DNA of 64,000 nt from Rariloculus sp965263005 (GTDB taxonomy: Bacteria > Pseudomonadota > Gammaproteobacteria > Steroidobacterales > Rariloculaceae). Below are positions 38,343 to 48,274 of the stretch, in pieces; within the stretch, counting starts at the first letter, position 1, and every line of letters starts with the position of its first letter. Both the position numbers and the translations under genes were made by a program. The notes under the pieces are model-generated. The model ran no database searches, had not been told where the DNA came from, and worked only from the letters and a program-made list of their open reading frames with translations. The stretch covers positions 248,001 to 312,000 of the forward strand of contig NZ_OZ253579.1 of assembly GCF_965263005.1 (NCBI RefSeq). The letters are read 5' to 3'.

Positions 38343-39487
38343 AACGCGACGAGTCTGGCGGCGGCCTGTTCCAGCGTGGCGGGCTGCTTGGCAAAGCAAA
38401 ACCGCACGAAGCCGGCCGATTGCGCGGTCTCGTAGAAGACCGAAATCGGGATTACTGCGACCCCGTGCTCAATCGTGAGCCAACGGGCAAACTCGGTATC
38501 GGGTAGATCGGAGATCTCGCGGTAATCGGCAAGCTGGAAATACGTGCCGCGCGACGGCGTGACCCGGAACTTCGAACCGCCGAGCAGCCGCGCGAACAGG
38601 TCCCGCTTCTCGGCGTAGAAACTCGCCAGGCCCAGGTGATGCTCGGGATGCGCGCTCAGGTAATCGGCGAGCGCGTATTGAATCGGTGCGACCGTCGCAA
38701 ATGTCACGTATTGATGAACACGGCGAAACTCCTCCGAAAGGGCGCGCGGCGCGACACAGTAGCCGACTTTCCAGCCCGTCGCATGATAGGTCTTGCCGAA
38801 CGAGAAGACCGCGAGGCTGCGCTCGGCAAGCTCCGGGTGGGCGAGCACGGTCGCATGCGGCTTGCCGTCGAAGATGATGTGCTCGTAGACCTCGTCGCTG
38901 AGTACGAAGCAGCCGAAGGGCCTGAGCAGGGCCGCGAGCCGGTCGATGTCCGCGGCGTCGATGAGCGCACCCGTGGGGTTGTGCGGCGAATTGATGATGA
39001 TGAGCCGTGTTCGATCGGTCAGGCTCGCCTGCAAGCGGTCCCAGTCGATCGAGAAGGTGGGCGCAAGCAACGGCACATGCACGGTTGTTCCGCCGGCGAG
39101 GGTCACGGCCGGCTCGTACGAATCGTAGGCGGGGTCAAGGACGATGACCTGATCGCCGCCGCGTACGAGGGCCTGAACGGCGCAGAAAAGCGCTGTCGTC
39201 GCGCCGCTCGTCACGGTGATTTCCGATTCGTAATCGACGTGTACCCCGTAGAGGTCTCTGAGCTTCGCGGCTATCGCCTCCCTGAGCTGGGGAACGCCGG
39301 TCATCGGCGGATATTGATTGCGGCCGGTGCCGAGATGATGGGTGACGCGCCTGACGAGCGGCGCGGGCGGATCGAAGTCGGGGAAGCCCTGCGACAGATT
39401 GATCGCACCGTGTTTGGCCGCGAGCGCGGACATCACGGTGAAGATCGTGGTGCCGGCGTTGGAGAGCTTGCTTTCGACGGAGCTCAC
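38339..39487 (-). CDS. PLP-dependent aminotransferase (methionine/kynurenine type, YbdL-like)
   Basis: Class I/II aminotransferase of 382 residues from GTG 39487. It begins VESKLSNAGTTIFTVMSALAAKHGAINLSQGFPDFDPP, the wording of the methionine/kynurenine aminotransferase group (YbdL/MtnE-like). PLP contacts include TSGATTALFCAVQAL, NSPHNPTGA, SDEVYEHIIFDG and Schiff-base K232 in SFGKTYHATGWKVGYC. A longer frame runs upstream to 39745 but lies antisense over the DUF2905 gene and shows no aminotransferase sequence. Only 18 bases separate this start from the divergent DUF2905 start. The exact amino-acid substrate is inferred. Confidence 0.92.
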   Translation of the reverse strand: MSSVESKLSNAGTTIFTVMSALAAKHGAINLSQGFPDFDPPAPLVRRVTHHLGTGRNQYPPMTGVPQLREAIAAKLRDLYGVHVDYESEITVTSGATTALFCAVQALVRGGDQVIVLDPAYDSYEPAVTLAGGTTVHVPLLAPTFSIDWDRLQASLTDRTRLIIINSPHNPTGALIDAADIDRLAALLRPFGCFVLSDEVYEHIIFDGKPHATVLAHPELAERSLAVFSFGKTYHATGWKVGYCVAPRALSEEFRRVHQYVTFATVAPIQYALADYLSAHPEHHLGLASFYAEKRDLFARLLGGSKFRVTPSRGTYFQLADYREISDLPDTEFARWLTIEHGVAVIPISVFYETAQSAGFVRFCFAKQPATLEQAAARLVAL

Positions 39488-39505
39488 TGGTCGAATGCCC
39501 GAATC

Positions 39506-39718
39506 ATGCTCGCAAAAATCCTGATCGGCGTCGGGGTCGCGCTCGTCGCGGCCGGTCTCATCGTGCAGTATGCGCCCTGGCTCGTGTCCTGGTTCGGCCA
39601 CCTTCCCGGCGACATCGATATCGCGCGGGGCAACTCCAGGGTGTTCATTCCATTGACATCGATGATCATCGTCAGCCTGGTACTCACGTTGATCGTGAAC
39701 CTGTTCTTCCGGCGCTAG
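39506..39718 (+). CDS. DUF2905 small membrane protein
   Basis: 70-residue protein with two hydrophobic segments (MLAKILIGVGVALVAAGL and MIIVSLVLTLIVNLFF) around a conserved WFGHLPGDIDIARGNSRVFIPL loop, the DUF2905 signature. Function unknown. ATG 39506 is the start; the frame continues upstream only as antisense of the aminotransferase gene. Its 3' end overlaps the convergent OPT transporter gene by 35 bases. Confidence 0.92.
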   Translation: MLAKILIGVGVALVAAGLIVQYAPWLVSWFGHLPGDIDIARGNSRVFIPLTSMIIVSLVLTLIVNLFFRR

Positions 39719-41618
39719 TCGCGACGCGGTAAAGCGCAACCGCAACAGCCGCGATCACGGCAAGCCCTGCGGCCGCGGGCAGCGTCACCGGCAGCGCAAT
39801 CACGTCCGGGTTGCCGCTGACCACGATTGGAATGGCCATGAAGATCCCGATGAGCGCCTCGCCCGTGATCAGCCCTGCCGCAAACACCAGACCGTTGCGC
39901 GCGCTCGATTCCCGTCCTTCGGCCCGGCGTCGAGCACTCGCGAAATGGGCAATCACTCCGCCGATGAGGATCGGAACGGACAGCTCCAGCGGCAGATAAA
40001 TGCCGACGGCAACGGCGAGCACGGGCGCTCGCCAAACACCCTGAGTCACACGCACAAGGTATCGATCCAAACCGATGATCGCCACGCCGATCAACGCACC
40101 GAGCCCGACCATACCCCACGGCAGCCCGGCGCCGAATACACCTTCGGCAACAGACGCCATCAAGGTGGCCTGCGGCGCGAGCAGCGCATTCGGCTGGTCC
40201 GCCGTCGGCGGGCCGATGCCGTAGGCCATCAACAGCAGATTCAGGATCGGCGCCATGACGAGCACGGCCGAGAGCACTCCCACGGCTTGCATGAGCTGTT
40301 GCCGCCACGGCGTCGCGCCGAGGATATAGCCCGCCTTGAGATCCTGGAGGTTGTCGCCGCCTATCGCCGCAGCACAGCACACGACCGCGCCGACCATGAT
40401 CGCGGCAGCCGCGCCCACCGTAGCGGTCTCGTCCATGAGGAACAGCAGCAAGAGCGAGGTGAAGAGAATCGTCGCGATGGTGATTCCCGAGACGGGATTG
40501 TTCGACGATCCGACAAGGCCTGCCATGTAGGCCGCGACCGACGAGAACAAAAAGCCCGCGACGACCATGATCGCGGTCATCGCAAGCGCGATGCCGAGCG
40601 TGCCGACGATGCTGTAATACAGTGCAAGAATCGGAATCACGAGCACTGCGACGCCGATGATGACCCAACGCATCGGCGTGTCCTGATCGGTATGCGCGGC
40701 GCCGGCCGCGCGCCGTGCGAGCCCGTCACGAACTCCGGAGAACAACGAGCCGCGCATCGAGATCAGGGCCCAGATCCCTCCCACGAGCATGGCGCCGACG
40801 CCGAGATAGCGGATCTTCGAGGTCCAGATAGCAAACGCGAGATCCGCGGCTGACATGCCCGCGGCGCGCGCCTCGGCGAGCACGGGATCGGTGTCCAGAA
40901 ACAGTCCCGAATAGATCGGAATGGCGGCATACCACGAGATTGCGCCGCCGAGGAACACGAGCACCGCAATGTTGAGGCCGACGATATACCCGACACTGAT
41001 CAGCGCCGGCGACGAGTTCGTGCCGATATAGGCGATCGTGCTTTGGCCGACGTAAGCGGCGGCCTGGGCCGTCCCGGCCCACAAGCGCAAACCCGTTTCG
41101 GCGAGCTTGACCACGGCGCCGATGCCGGCCGCGAGCGCCAGCAGCTTCGCCCCCCGGCCCGGCGCCTCGCCGACCTTGAGAACCTCGGCAGTCGCCGTGC
41201 CCTCGGGGTACGCGAGCTTGAGATCGACGATGAGCGAACGCCTGAGCGGCACCGTGAAGAGCACGCCGAGCAGCCCGCCGAGACCGGCGATCAACGCGAC
41301 CCACAGATAGTCGAACGCGTCCCAGTAGTTGAGGATGATCAATGCCGGTAACGTGAAGATCACGCCCGCGGCCAGTGACTCGCCGGCTGAAGCCGCCGTC
41401 TGCACGATGTTGTTCTCGAGAATATTCGATTCCCTGAACAACTTGAGCACGGCCATCGAGATCACGGCCGCGGGGATTGACGCCGAAACGGTCAAGCCGG
41501 CAAACAGGCCGAGATAGGCGTTCGCCCCCGCAAGCACGGCCGACAGGACGACGCCGAGCGCAACGGCCTTGACCGTGAGCTGCGGCAGCGGCGCCTCGCT
41601 TACGGGTTCTGTATTCAT
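39684..41618 (-). CDS. OPT-family oligopeptide transporter
   Basis: Large membrane protein of 644 residues with about fifteen hydrophobic segments, of the OPT/YSL superfamily (proton-driven uptake of oligopeptides or metal chelates). The N-terminal LTVKAVALGVVLSAVLAGANAYLGL and AYPEGTATAEVLKVGE motifs and the central NLQDLKAGYILGATPWRQQ are characteristic of bacterial OPT proteins. Its ATG directly follows the stop of the POT-family gene, so two peptide carriers of different families share one transcript. Substrate unknown. Confidence 0.92.
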   Translation of the reverse strand: MNTEPVSEAPLPQLTVKAVALGVVLSAVLAGANAYLGLFAGLTVSASIPAAVISMAVLKLFRESNILENNIVQTAASAGESLAAGVIFTLPALIILNYWDAFDYLWVALIAGLGGLLGVLFTVPLRRSLIVDLKLAYPEGTATAEVLKVGEAPGRGAKLLALAAGIGAVVKLAETGLRLWAGTAQAAAYVGQSTIAYIGTNSSPALISVGYIVGLNIAVLVFLGGAISWYAAIPIYSGLFLDTDPVLAEARAAGMSAADLAFAIWTSKIRYLGVGAMLVGGIWALISMRGSLFSGVRDGLARRAAGAAHTDQDTPMRWVIIGVAVLVIPILALYYSIVGTLGIALAMTAIMVVAGFLFSSVAAYMAGLVGSSNNPVSGITIATILFTSLLLLFLMDETATVGAAAAIMVGAVVCCAAAIGGDNLQDLKAGYILGATPWRQQLMQAVGVLSAVLVMAPILNLLLMAYGIGPPTADQPNALLAPQATLMASVAEGVFGAGLPWGMVGLGALIGVAIIGLDRYLVRVTQGVWRAPVLAVAVGIYLPLELSVPILIGGVIAHFASARRRAEGRESSARNGLVFAAGLITGEALIGIFMAIPIVVSGNPDVIALPVTLPAAAGLAVIAAVAVALYRVATSAGRTGSRST

Positions 41619-43112
<1,494 letters not shown>

Positions 43113-43152
43113 CGGAGGCGCCGCTCAGCCCGAATCGGACATCCGGCAGCCG

Positions 43153-43956
43153 TCACGCCTGCTCGTCAGCTTCTTCGCCCTGTTTGGCCGCCTCGGGCAG
43201 AAGGACTCGGCAGAGCACGAGTCCGCTCTCGTAGAGCAGATAGATCGGCACGGCCAGCAGCGTTTGCGAGATGATGTCGGGCGGCGTCAGAAGCATGCCG
43301 AAGACGAACGCGCCTAGGAACACGTAGGCGCGGATACGGGACAACGCCTTGACCGTCGTCAACCCGCTCCACACGAGCATGAATGTCGCGATCGGCACTT
43401 CGAACGCGAGACCGAAAGCGAAGAAGATCGTGAGAATGAAGCCCAGGTACTCGTTGATCTCGGGCATGTTCGCGACGCTCTCTGGCGTCACCGAGATGAA
43501 GAACGCGAACGCCAGCCGAAACACGACGAAGTAGGCGAACGCAACGCCGAGATAAAACAGCACGATGCTCGACACGAGCAGCGGAACGCCGAAACGCTTC
43601 TCCTTTCGGTACAGGCCCGGCGAGACGAAATGCCAAAGTTGATAAAGCACGACAGGCATCGCGATGAACACCGCTACAAACAACGTGGTCTTGAACGGCG
43701 TCAGAAACGGTGACGCGATCCCGGTAACGATCATCGTCGAGCCCTCGGGCAAGACGTCCGTCAACGGAGTCGCTACCCAGGAAAAAATCTGCTGGGCAAA
43801 AGGAGCGAGACAGATGAAGACCGCGAGCACGGCCAACGTCGCCCGGACCATGCGCTGGCGCAGCTCCACAAGATGCGACAGGAGCGTGCCTTCGGCGAGC
43901 TCTTCCTCCTCGGGTTCGGCGGAACCCGTGTCGCGTTTGTCGGCCGGCCCGCTCAT
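43153..43956 (-). CDS. tatC: Sec-independent protein translocase TatC
   Basis: Core receptor of the twin-arginine translocase, 267 residues and six membrane helices. The N-terminal LLSHLVELRQRM is the conserved TatC cytoplasmic lead that helps bind the RR signal; ASPFLTPFKTTLFVAVFIAMP and FVSPGLYRKEKRF follow as in the family. Its start overlaps tatB by four bases. TatC would export folded proteins such as the RR-signal TRAP receptor at 46531-47619. Confidence 0.96.
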   Translation of the reverse strand: MSGPADKRDTGSAEPEEEELAEGTLLSHLVELRQRMVRATLAVLAVFICLAPFAQQIFSWVATPLTDVLPEGSTMIVTGIASPFLTPFKTTLFVAVFIAMPVVLYQLWHFVSPGLYRKEKRFGVPLLVSSIVLFYLGVAFAYFVVFRLAFAFFISVTPESVANMPEINEYLGFILTIFFAFGLAFEVPIATFMLVWSGLTTVKALSRIRAYVFLGAFVFGMLLTPPDIISQTLLAVPIYLLYESGLVLCRVLLPEAAKQGEEADEQA

Positions 43957-44399
43957 GTGTCGGCCGGCGGCTGACGCGTCGTTTCGGCGGGGCTTGACGG
44001 CTGCGTTTCTGCGGAACTCGACGGTTGCGTTTCCGCGGGGCTTGACGGCTGAGGCTCGCCGGCGCCGGACTCATCGACGCCCGGCGGATTCCCGGGTGCG
44101 GCCTGGCCCGCATCCTCGCCGGACGGGACGGTGCCGGGAGCCGAGTTCGCGTCAGGTGCCCCGCCGGCAGCGGCGCTGGGCTTGGCGGAAGGCGGAGGCG
44201 GCTTTCGCTTCGGCTGTTGGCGAATATCGTTGAGCGCCATTTCCCGTTCGAGCTGCCGGCGAAGCTGACTCGCTGTCCGGCGCGCCCGGCTGACCCAGCG
44301 GCCGATCTGGCTCGCAACGCGCGGCAGCTTTTCGGGTCCAAGAATGAGCAGCCCGATCGCGAACAACAGGATCAGCTCGCCGAAGCCAGCGTCGAACAT
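43953..44399 (-). CDS. tatB: Sec-independent protein translocase TatB
   Basis: 148-residue Tat component: an N-terminal membrane helix (FDAGFGELILLFAIGLLILGPEKLPRVA with the GPEKLP hinge), an amphipathic helix and a long disordered tail. The tail ends in three 8-residue repeats (about ETQPSSPA) encoded by 24-base direct repeats. It is coupled to tatC by a 4-base overlap and lies 16 bases after tatA. Confidence 0.94.
   Translation of the reverse strand: MFDAGFGELILLFAIGLLILGPEKLPRVASQIGRWVSRARRTASQLRRQLEREMALNDIRQQPKRKPPPPSAKPSAAAGGAPDANSAPGTVPSGEDAGQAAPGNPPGVDESGAGEPQPSSPAETQPSSSAETQPSSPAETTRQPPADT
43981..44052 (-). repeat. Three 24-bp tandem repeats at the 3' end of tatB
   Basis: Units 43981-44004, 44005-44028 and 44029-44052, in frame, each encoding a Pro/Ser/Glu/Thr-rich octapeptide. 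The repeat number could vary between strains without breaking the frame. Confidence 0.85.
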
Positions 44400-44415
44400 C
44401 GCCTATGCCCGTCCG

Positions 44416-44673
44416 TCAGCCGTGCCGCTGTTGTTCCTTCTGCTCGGCGAACTGCGCGTCGGGAGCGCTTTCCGCCTCGATCTTCCGTTGGTCCTCGGTT
44501 TCGTCGCCGCCGGTTTGCTCCTTGGCGTTCTCCGCGTCCATGGCCCCTCTAAAGCTCTTTATCGCACCGCCGAGGTCTCCGCCCAGCGATTTCAGGCGCT
44601 TGGTGCCGAAGATCAGCATGACTATGACCAGTATGATCAGGAGCTGCCAGATGCTTATTCCGCCGATTCCCAT
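44416..44673 (-). CDS. tatA: Sec-independent protein translocase TatA
   Basis: 85-residue pore-forming Tat subunit. The membrane helix ISIWQLLIILVIVMLIFG is followed by TKRLKSLGGDLGGAIKSFRGAM, the amphipathic helix with the FGTKRL hinge, and a charged tail. First gene of tatABC; dtd lies 80 bases upstream on the same strand. Confidence 0.96.
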   Translation of the reverse strand: MGIGGISIWQLLIILVIVMLIFGTKRLKSLGGDLGGAIKSFRGAMDAENAKEQTGGDETEDQRKIEAESAPDAQFAEQKEQQRHG

Positions 44674-44753
44674 TTCATCCCTCCAGGACAGTCCAGACGT
44701 TTAATCATACGCTAATGCGCGCCTGGAGATTCCTCGGCACAGGATACGGGCTG

Positions 44754-45191
44754 CTAAACCTGCAACCAGATCGTGACGGGCCCGTCATTGATCAGGCTGA
44801 CCTGCATATCGGCGCCGAATCGCCCGCACGCCGGCCGCGTGCCAAGCTGCTCAAGCTCAGCCGCAAGCGCGCCGAACAACGCTTCCCCTCGCTCGGGGTC
44901 CGCGGCGCGCGAGAACCCGGGCCGATTGCCCTTGCGGGTATCTGCGGCCAGCGTGAACTGAGGCACGAGGAGCACCTCGCCGCCGACATCGCTCACACTC
45001 AGGTTCATGCGGCCGTCGCGATCGGGAAACACGCGATAGGCGAGCAATCGCTCGGCCAGCCGACGCACCTCGCGCTCGCCGTCGTCGCGCTCGACACCGA
45101 CGAGCACGAGCAGGCCGAGCCCGATCTCCGCGACGATGGCGCCGTCGATCGCGACGTCCGCCCGGCTCACCCTTTGCAGCAAACCAATCAT
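44754..45191 (-). CDS. dtd: D-aminoacyl-tRNA deacylase
   Basis: Removes D-amino acids (and glycine from tRNA-Ala) from mischarged tRNAs. It has 145 residues, matching E. coli Dtd in length and along its whole sequence (MIGLLQRVSRADV, LLAYRVFPDRDGRMN, ADMQVSLINDGPVTIWLQV). The C-terminal NDGPVT carries the Gly-cisPro chiral-selectivity motif. The SQFTL active-site motif reads PQFTL here (VPQFTLAADTRKGNRP), a serine-to-proline change in a normally invariant position. The gene is divergent from pyrF across 157 bases. Confidence 0.94.
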   Translation of the reverse strand: MIGLLQRVSRADVAIDGAIVAEIGLGLLVLVGVERDDGEREVRRLAERLLAYRVFPDRDGRMNLSVSDVGGEVLLVPQFTLAADTRKGNRPGFSRAADPERGEALFGALAAELEQLGTRPACGRFGADMQVSLINDGPVTIWLQV

Positions 45192-45348
45192 CGTCTCAAT
45201 CCCGTGTCCCGCGTACTTTGGCTCAGGACCTGTGCGGCGGCAAGCCGCGGACTAGCGAATGGTCCTCCGACGGCCGTGCTATGATCCTTTCCGCTCCAGC
45301 CTGGGCGCCCGCGTACGGCGCGAGGCCTGAGGAACGGCGCCGGTCACG

Positions 45349-46125
45349 GTGGCAAACATTTCCCGGAGAACAGCGATCGAACGGCAGATTCCGGCATCCG
45401 AGCGCCTGATCATCGCGCTCGATGTCGATACCCCGGACGAAGCCTGGGATTTCGTCGAATCCCTTGGCGAGTCCGTATCTTTCTACAAGGTTGGACTGCA
45501 GCTATTCCTCGGTCCGGGCATGACGATCGTGGAACAACTGATCGGCGCAGGGAAAAAGGTATTTCTCGACCTCAAGATCGACGACACGCCACGAACGGTC
45601 AAGGAAGCCGTTCGCCGGGCCGCGATCGACGGCGTGGAATTGTTTACGCTGCAAGGTAACCGGGATACGGCCATAGCTGCCAGAGACGGCCGGGGGCGCC
45701 AAAGGACTCCGAGATTCCTGCAGGTTACTTTCCTGTCGAGTTGGGATACGAGCGACCTGAAAGCGCACTTCGGGATTCCCGAATCTGCCGATATCACGCT
45801 GGACCAGGCCGTGCTGAATCGTACCGAGACGATTCTTGGCGCCGGTTGTGAAGGCGTCATCGCTTCGGGACAGTCCGTTGGCGAAGTCAGGCAGCGTTTC
45901 GGACCGGATGTATTGATAGTGACACCGGGAATCAGACCAGGAGACGCGTCGAAGGACGATCACAAGAGAAGTCTGACGCCGCGCGACGCGATATTTGCCG
46001 GTTCAGACTATCTGGTGGTCGGCCGGCCGGTACGAAACGCCGCCGATCCCAAGCATGCGGCCCAGGCGATCATTGCCGAGATCGAGACCGCCCTCGTGGA
46101 AAAGCCGACGCCCGCAGTGGCTTGA
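45349..46125 (+). CDS. pyrF: Orotidine 5'-phosphate decarboxylase
   Basis: Last step of UMP synthesis: decarboxylates OMP. It has 258 residues from GTG 45349. The catalytic array is visible: D25 (IIALDVD), K47 (FYKVG) and the DxKxxD box D74-K76-D79 (FLDLKIDDTP), with phosphate-binding VTPGIRP and YLVVGRPV near the C-terminus. The active-site box differs slightly in wording from E. coli (DLKFHDIP) but keeps the charged residues. A lone TATGAT near 45280 could be a -10 box; no good -35 is visible. Confidence 0.94.
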   Translation: MANISRRTAIERQIPASERLIIALDVDTPDEAWDFVESLGESVSFYKVGLQLFLGPGMTIVEQLIGAGKKVFLDLKIDDTPRTVKEAVRRAAIDGVELFTLQGNRDTAIAARDGRGRQRTPRFLQVTFLSSWDTSDLKAHFGIPESADITLDQAVLNRTETILGAGCEGVIASGQSVGEVRQRFGPDVLIVTPGIRPGDASKDDHKRSLTPRDAIFAGSDYLVVGRPVRNAADPKHAAQAIIAEIETALVEKPTPAVA

Positions 46126-46530
46126 GTTCGGTGGCCAGGCAGGCACGACTGCAACTCGGCTGCGCGGTGCGGCCGACGGCGTCACAAGCCGCCTGCCTTG
46201 GCAGGTGGCCGACTGGCAGCCCGTGGCAGAAGTCCCGCGTCGCACCGAGACCGGCGAGGCGCCCGGCCGGCACGCGTGGCCGCCCACATAGACGCCCCCA
46301 CTTTGTGGGACTATTTTAGGGATGAAGAGAAGTTCTTGAAGGGTTCGCTCGACAATTTCCGGTAAATATCGCTATTTGTCCCACACGGTGGTTAATTATC
46401 TGTAAGTGGGATAATATACAGAACTCATATACCAACTCCGGGCCCAGGTGATAAACTATCTGAACAGTGGGCTCGCCCGCCCCAATCTGGTATTTGTAGT
46501 CGCCTCTATCCTTCACAAACCAGGGCCGCC
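46126..46530. promoter_or_regulatory. Gene-free 405-bp region with an AT-rich putative control region for the TRAP receptor
   Basis: 46126-46290 holds high-GC repeat sequence, including a half-copy of the palindromic repeat (46216-46276). 46291-46500 is strikingly AT-rich for this genome. It contains two imperfect direct repeats of the form GGTGrTwAAyTATCTG followed by AGTGGG (46388-46410 and 46447-46471), 59-60 bases apart. It also has GTGGGAC (46305-46311) and its complement GTCCCAC (46379-46385). A weak promoter-like TTAATT-17-TATACA lies at 46392-46420. These could be operator sites for the gene at 46531; the call is inference. Confidence 0.45.
46216..46276. repeat. Half-copy of the palindromic repeat family
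   Basis: Begins GCAGCCCGTGGCAGAA and continues with the conserved CGCGTCGCACCGAGACCGG block and GGCGCCCGGCCGG, then similarity ends. Only one arm of the long inverted repeat is present. Confidence 0.75.
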
Positions 46531-47619
46531 ATGAAACGTCGAGACTTCGTAACCGGGCTCGGTGGCGCCGCCGCGGTGGCGGGTTGTGCTCCGGAAACCC
46601 GGCAACCGAGCACCCCGGCACAATCGCAACAGCGCTTTAGCTGGGATCTCGTCACGACATGGCCGCCCAATTTCCCGGGACTCGGGACGGGCGTGAATAC
46701 GCTCGCGCGCTACATCGGCGAGCTCAGCAACGGGCGCCTCGAAATCAACGTCTACGCGGCCGGTGAGCTCATCCCGGCGTTCGAGGTCTTCGACGCCGTA
46801 TCGCGCGGCACGACCGAGATGGGCCACGGCGCCGCCTATTACTGGCGCGGCAAGACTGAAGCTGCACAGTTCTTCTGCACGATTCCGTTCGGCATGAACG
46901 CACACGAAATGAACGGCTGGCTCTACTACGGCGGCGGCATGGCGCTGTGGCGGGAAGTCTACGAGCCGTTCGATCTCGTCCCGATCCCGGCCGGCAACAC
47001 GGGCGTGCAAACCGGCGGTTGGTTCAACAAGCGCATCGACAGCATGGACGATCTCAGAGGTCTCAGGATCCGCATGCCGGGCATGGGAGGAGAGGCGCTC
47101 AAGATCGCGGGTGCAACACCGGTGAGCCTGCCGGGGTCGGAGATCTTCACGGCCCTGCAGACCGGCGCCATCGACGCGGCCGAGTGGGTCGGTCCCTACA
47201 ACGACATCGCAATGGGCTTACACCAGGCCGCGCGCTACTACTACTACCCGGGCTGGCACGAGCCCGGTCCGACGCTCGAATGCATCATCAACCGCCAGGC
47301 CTGGGAACAACTGCCGGAAGATCTGCAGGCCATAGTCAGCGTCGCGTGTCAGGCGGTGAATCTCGACATGATTTCCGAGTTCATGGCGCGAAACGCCGGC
47401 GGGTTGAGTCAGCTCGAGGCGGATCCCTCGGTCGAGGTGCTGAGCTTCCCGCCCGACGTACTCGCCGGCCTCAAGGCGGCGACCCTGCAGGTCATCGAGG
47501 AGCTTGCCGCCGCCGATCCGGTCGTCGCGCGCGTCTGGAACTCCTACAAGACCTTCCTCGACGAATCCGAGGCCTGGCAGCGGATTTCGGAGCAGGCGTA
47601 CGTCGCGACGCGCGGTTGA
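46531..47619 (+). CDS. TRAP transporter substrate-binding lipoprotein (TakP/DctP type)
   Basis: Extracytoplasmic receptor for a tripartite ATP-independent transporter, 362 residues. The N-terminus has a twin-arginine signal (KRRDFVTGLGG) ending in a lipobox with C19 (AVAGC), so it is probably Tat-exported and lipid-anchored. The core resembles the alpha-keto-acid receptor TakP: GNTGVQTGGWFNK, LRIRMPGMGGEALK, the Arg in LRIRMPG that usually binds the carboxylate, EWVGPYND and YYYYPGWHEPGPT. The permease genes are not adjacent; dctQM at 53814-55735 on the other strand are candidates. The keto-acid substrate is inferred. Confidence 0.9.
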   Translation: MKRRDFVTGLGGAAAVAGCAPETRQPSTPAQSQQRFSWDLVTTWPPNFPGLGTGVNTLARYIGELSNGRLEINVYAAGELIPAFEVFDAVSRGTTEMGHGAAYYWRGKTEAAQFFCTIPFGMNAHEMNGWLYYGGGMALWREVYEPFDLVPIPAGNTGVQTGGWFNKRIDSMDDLRGLRIRMPGMGGEALKIAGATPVSLPGSEIFTALQTGAIDAAEWVGPYNDIAMGLHQAARYYYYPGWHEPGPTLECIINRQAWEQLPEDLQAIVSVACQAVNLDMISEFMARNAGGLSQLEADPSVEVLSFPPDVLAGLKAATLQVIEELAAADPVVARVWNSYKTFLDESEAWQRISEQAYVATRG

Positions 47620-47670
47620 GCGCTACGGTTATTTCCCTTTGCGCTCCCGCGGCAACCTGGCGGAAGACCG

Positions 47671-47699
47671 TTACCGCCCGCGCCTACTTCTGATAAAAT
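47671..47699 (+). promoter_or_regulatory. Candidate promoter for azurin
   Basis: TTACCG (47671-47676) and TAAAAT (47694-47699) are 17 bases apart, about 50 bases before the azurin start. The -10 matches consensus at five of six positions; the -35 is weak. Confidence 0.35.
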
Positions 47700-47749
47700 C
47701 CCGCCGCCATATCAGTCGGGTATATCCACACATCATCCAGAGAGTATTC

Positions 47750-48196
47750 ATGAGAAGGAACTTGGCTCTAATCGCGCTCGCGGGGCTCATGCTCTCCGGG
47801 CCGGCCCTGGGGCAGGAATGCGCCGTCACGATCGAAGGTAACGACCAGATCCAATTCGTTCAGAGCGAGCTCAGGGTCAGCTCGAGCTGTACGGAGGCCA
47901 CGCTCACGCTCGTTCACATCGGGCAATTGGCCGGCAACATCATGGGGCACAACTGGGTCCTGAGCACGACGAACGACTGGCAGGCGGTCGCCCAGGCCGG
48001 TCAGGCCTCGGGTCCGCCCAACTACGCGCCGGAGGGCGACGAGCGCGTCATCGCAGCCACGGCGGTGATCGGCGGCGGAGAAGAAGTCTCGATCACGTTC
48101 GACATATCGGGCCTCGAGCCCGGCGGAGACTACACGTATTTTTGCTCGTTCCCGGGCCACTTCGTGTTGATGAACGGCAATTTCATCATCGAATAA
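47750..48196 (+). CDS. Azurin-type blue copper protein
   Basis: Periplasmic type-1 copper electron carrier, 148 residues from ATG 47750. A signal peptide (MRRNLALIALAGLMLSGPALG) precedes a mature protein starting QECAVTIEGND, the usual azurin start. Copper ligands are H67 (GHNWV), C132, H137 and axial M141 in FCSFPGHFVLM; C24 and C47 would form the azurin disulfide. It sits 78 bases upstream of the oxidase genes on the same strand and could hand electrons to the cytochrome-fused CoxII; that role is inference. Confidence 0.94.
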   Translation: MRRNLALIALAGLMLSGPALGQECAVTIEGNDQIQFVQSELRVSSSCTEATLTLVHIGQLAGNIMGHNWVLSTTNDWQAVAQAGQASGPPNYAPEGDERVIAATAVIGGGEEVSITFDISGLEPGGDYTYFCSFPGHFVLMNGNFIIE

Positions 48197-48274
48197 CAGT
48201 AAGATCTTTCATCTACGGCTCGTCGCGCTCCGCCGGCCGCGAGCCGTTCGGATCACAATGAAGGTGCATGAGGT

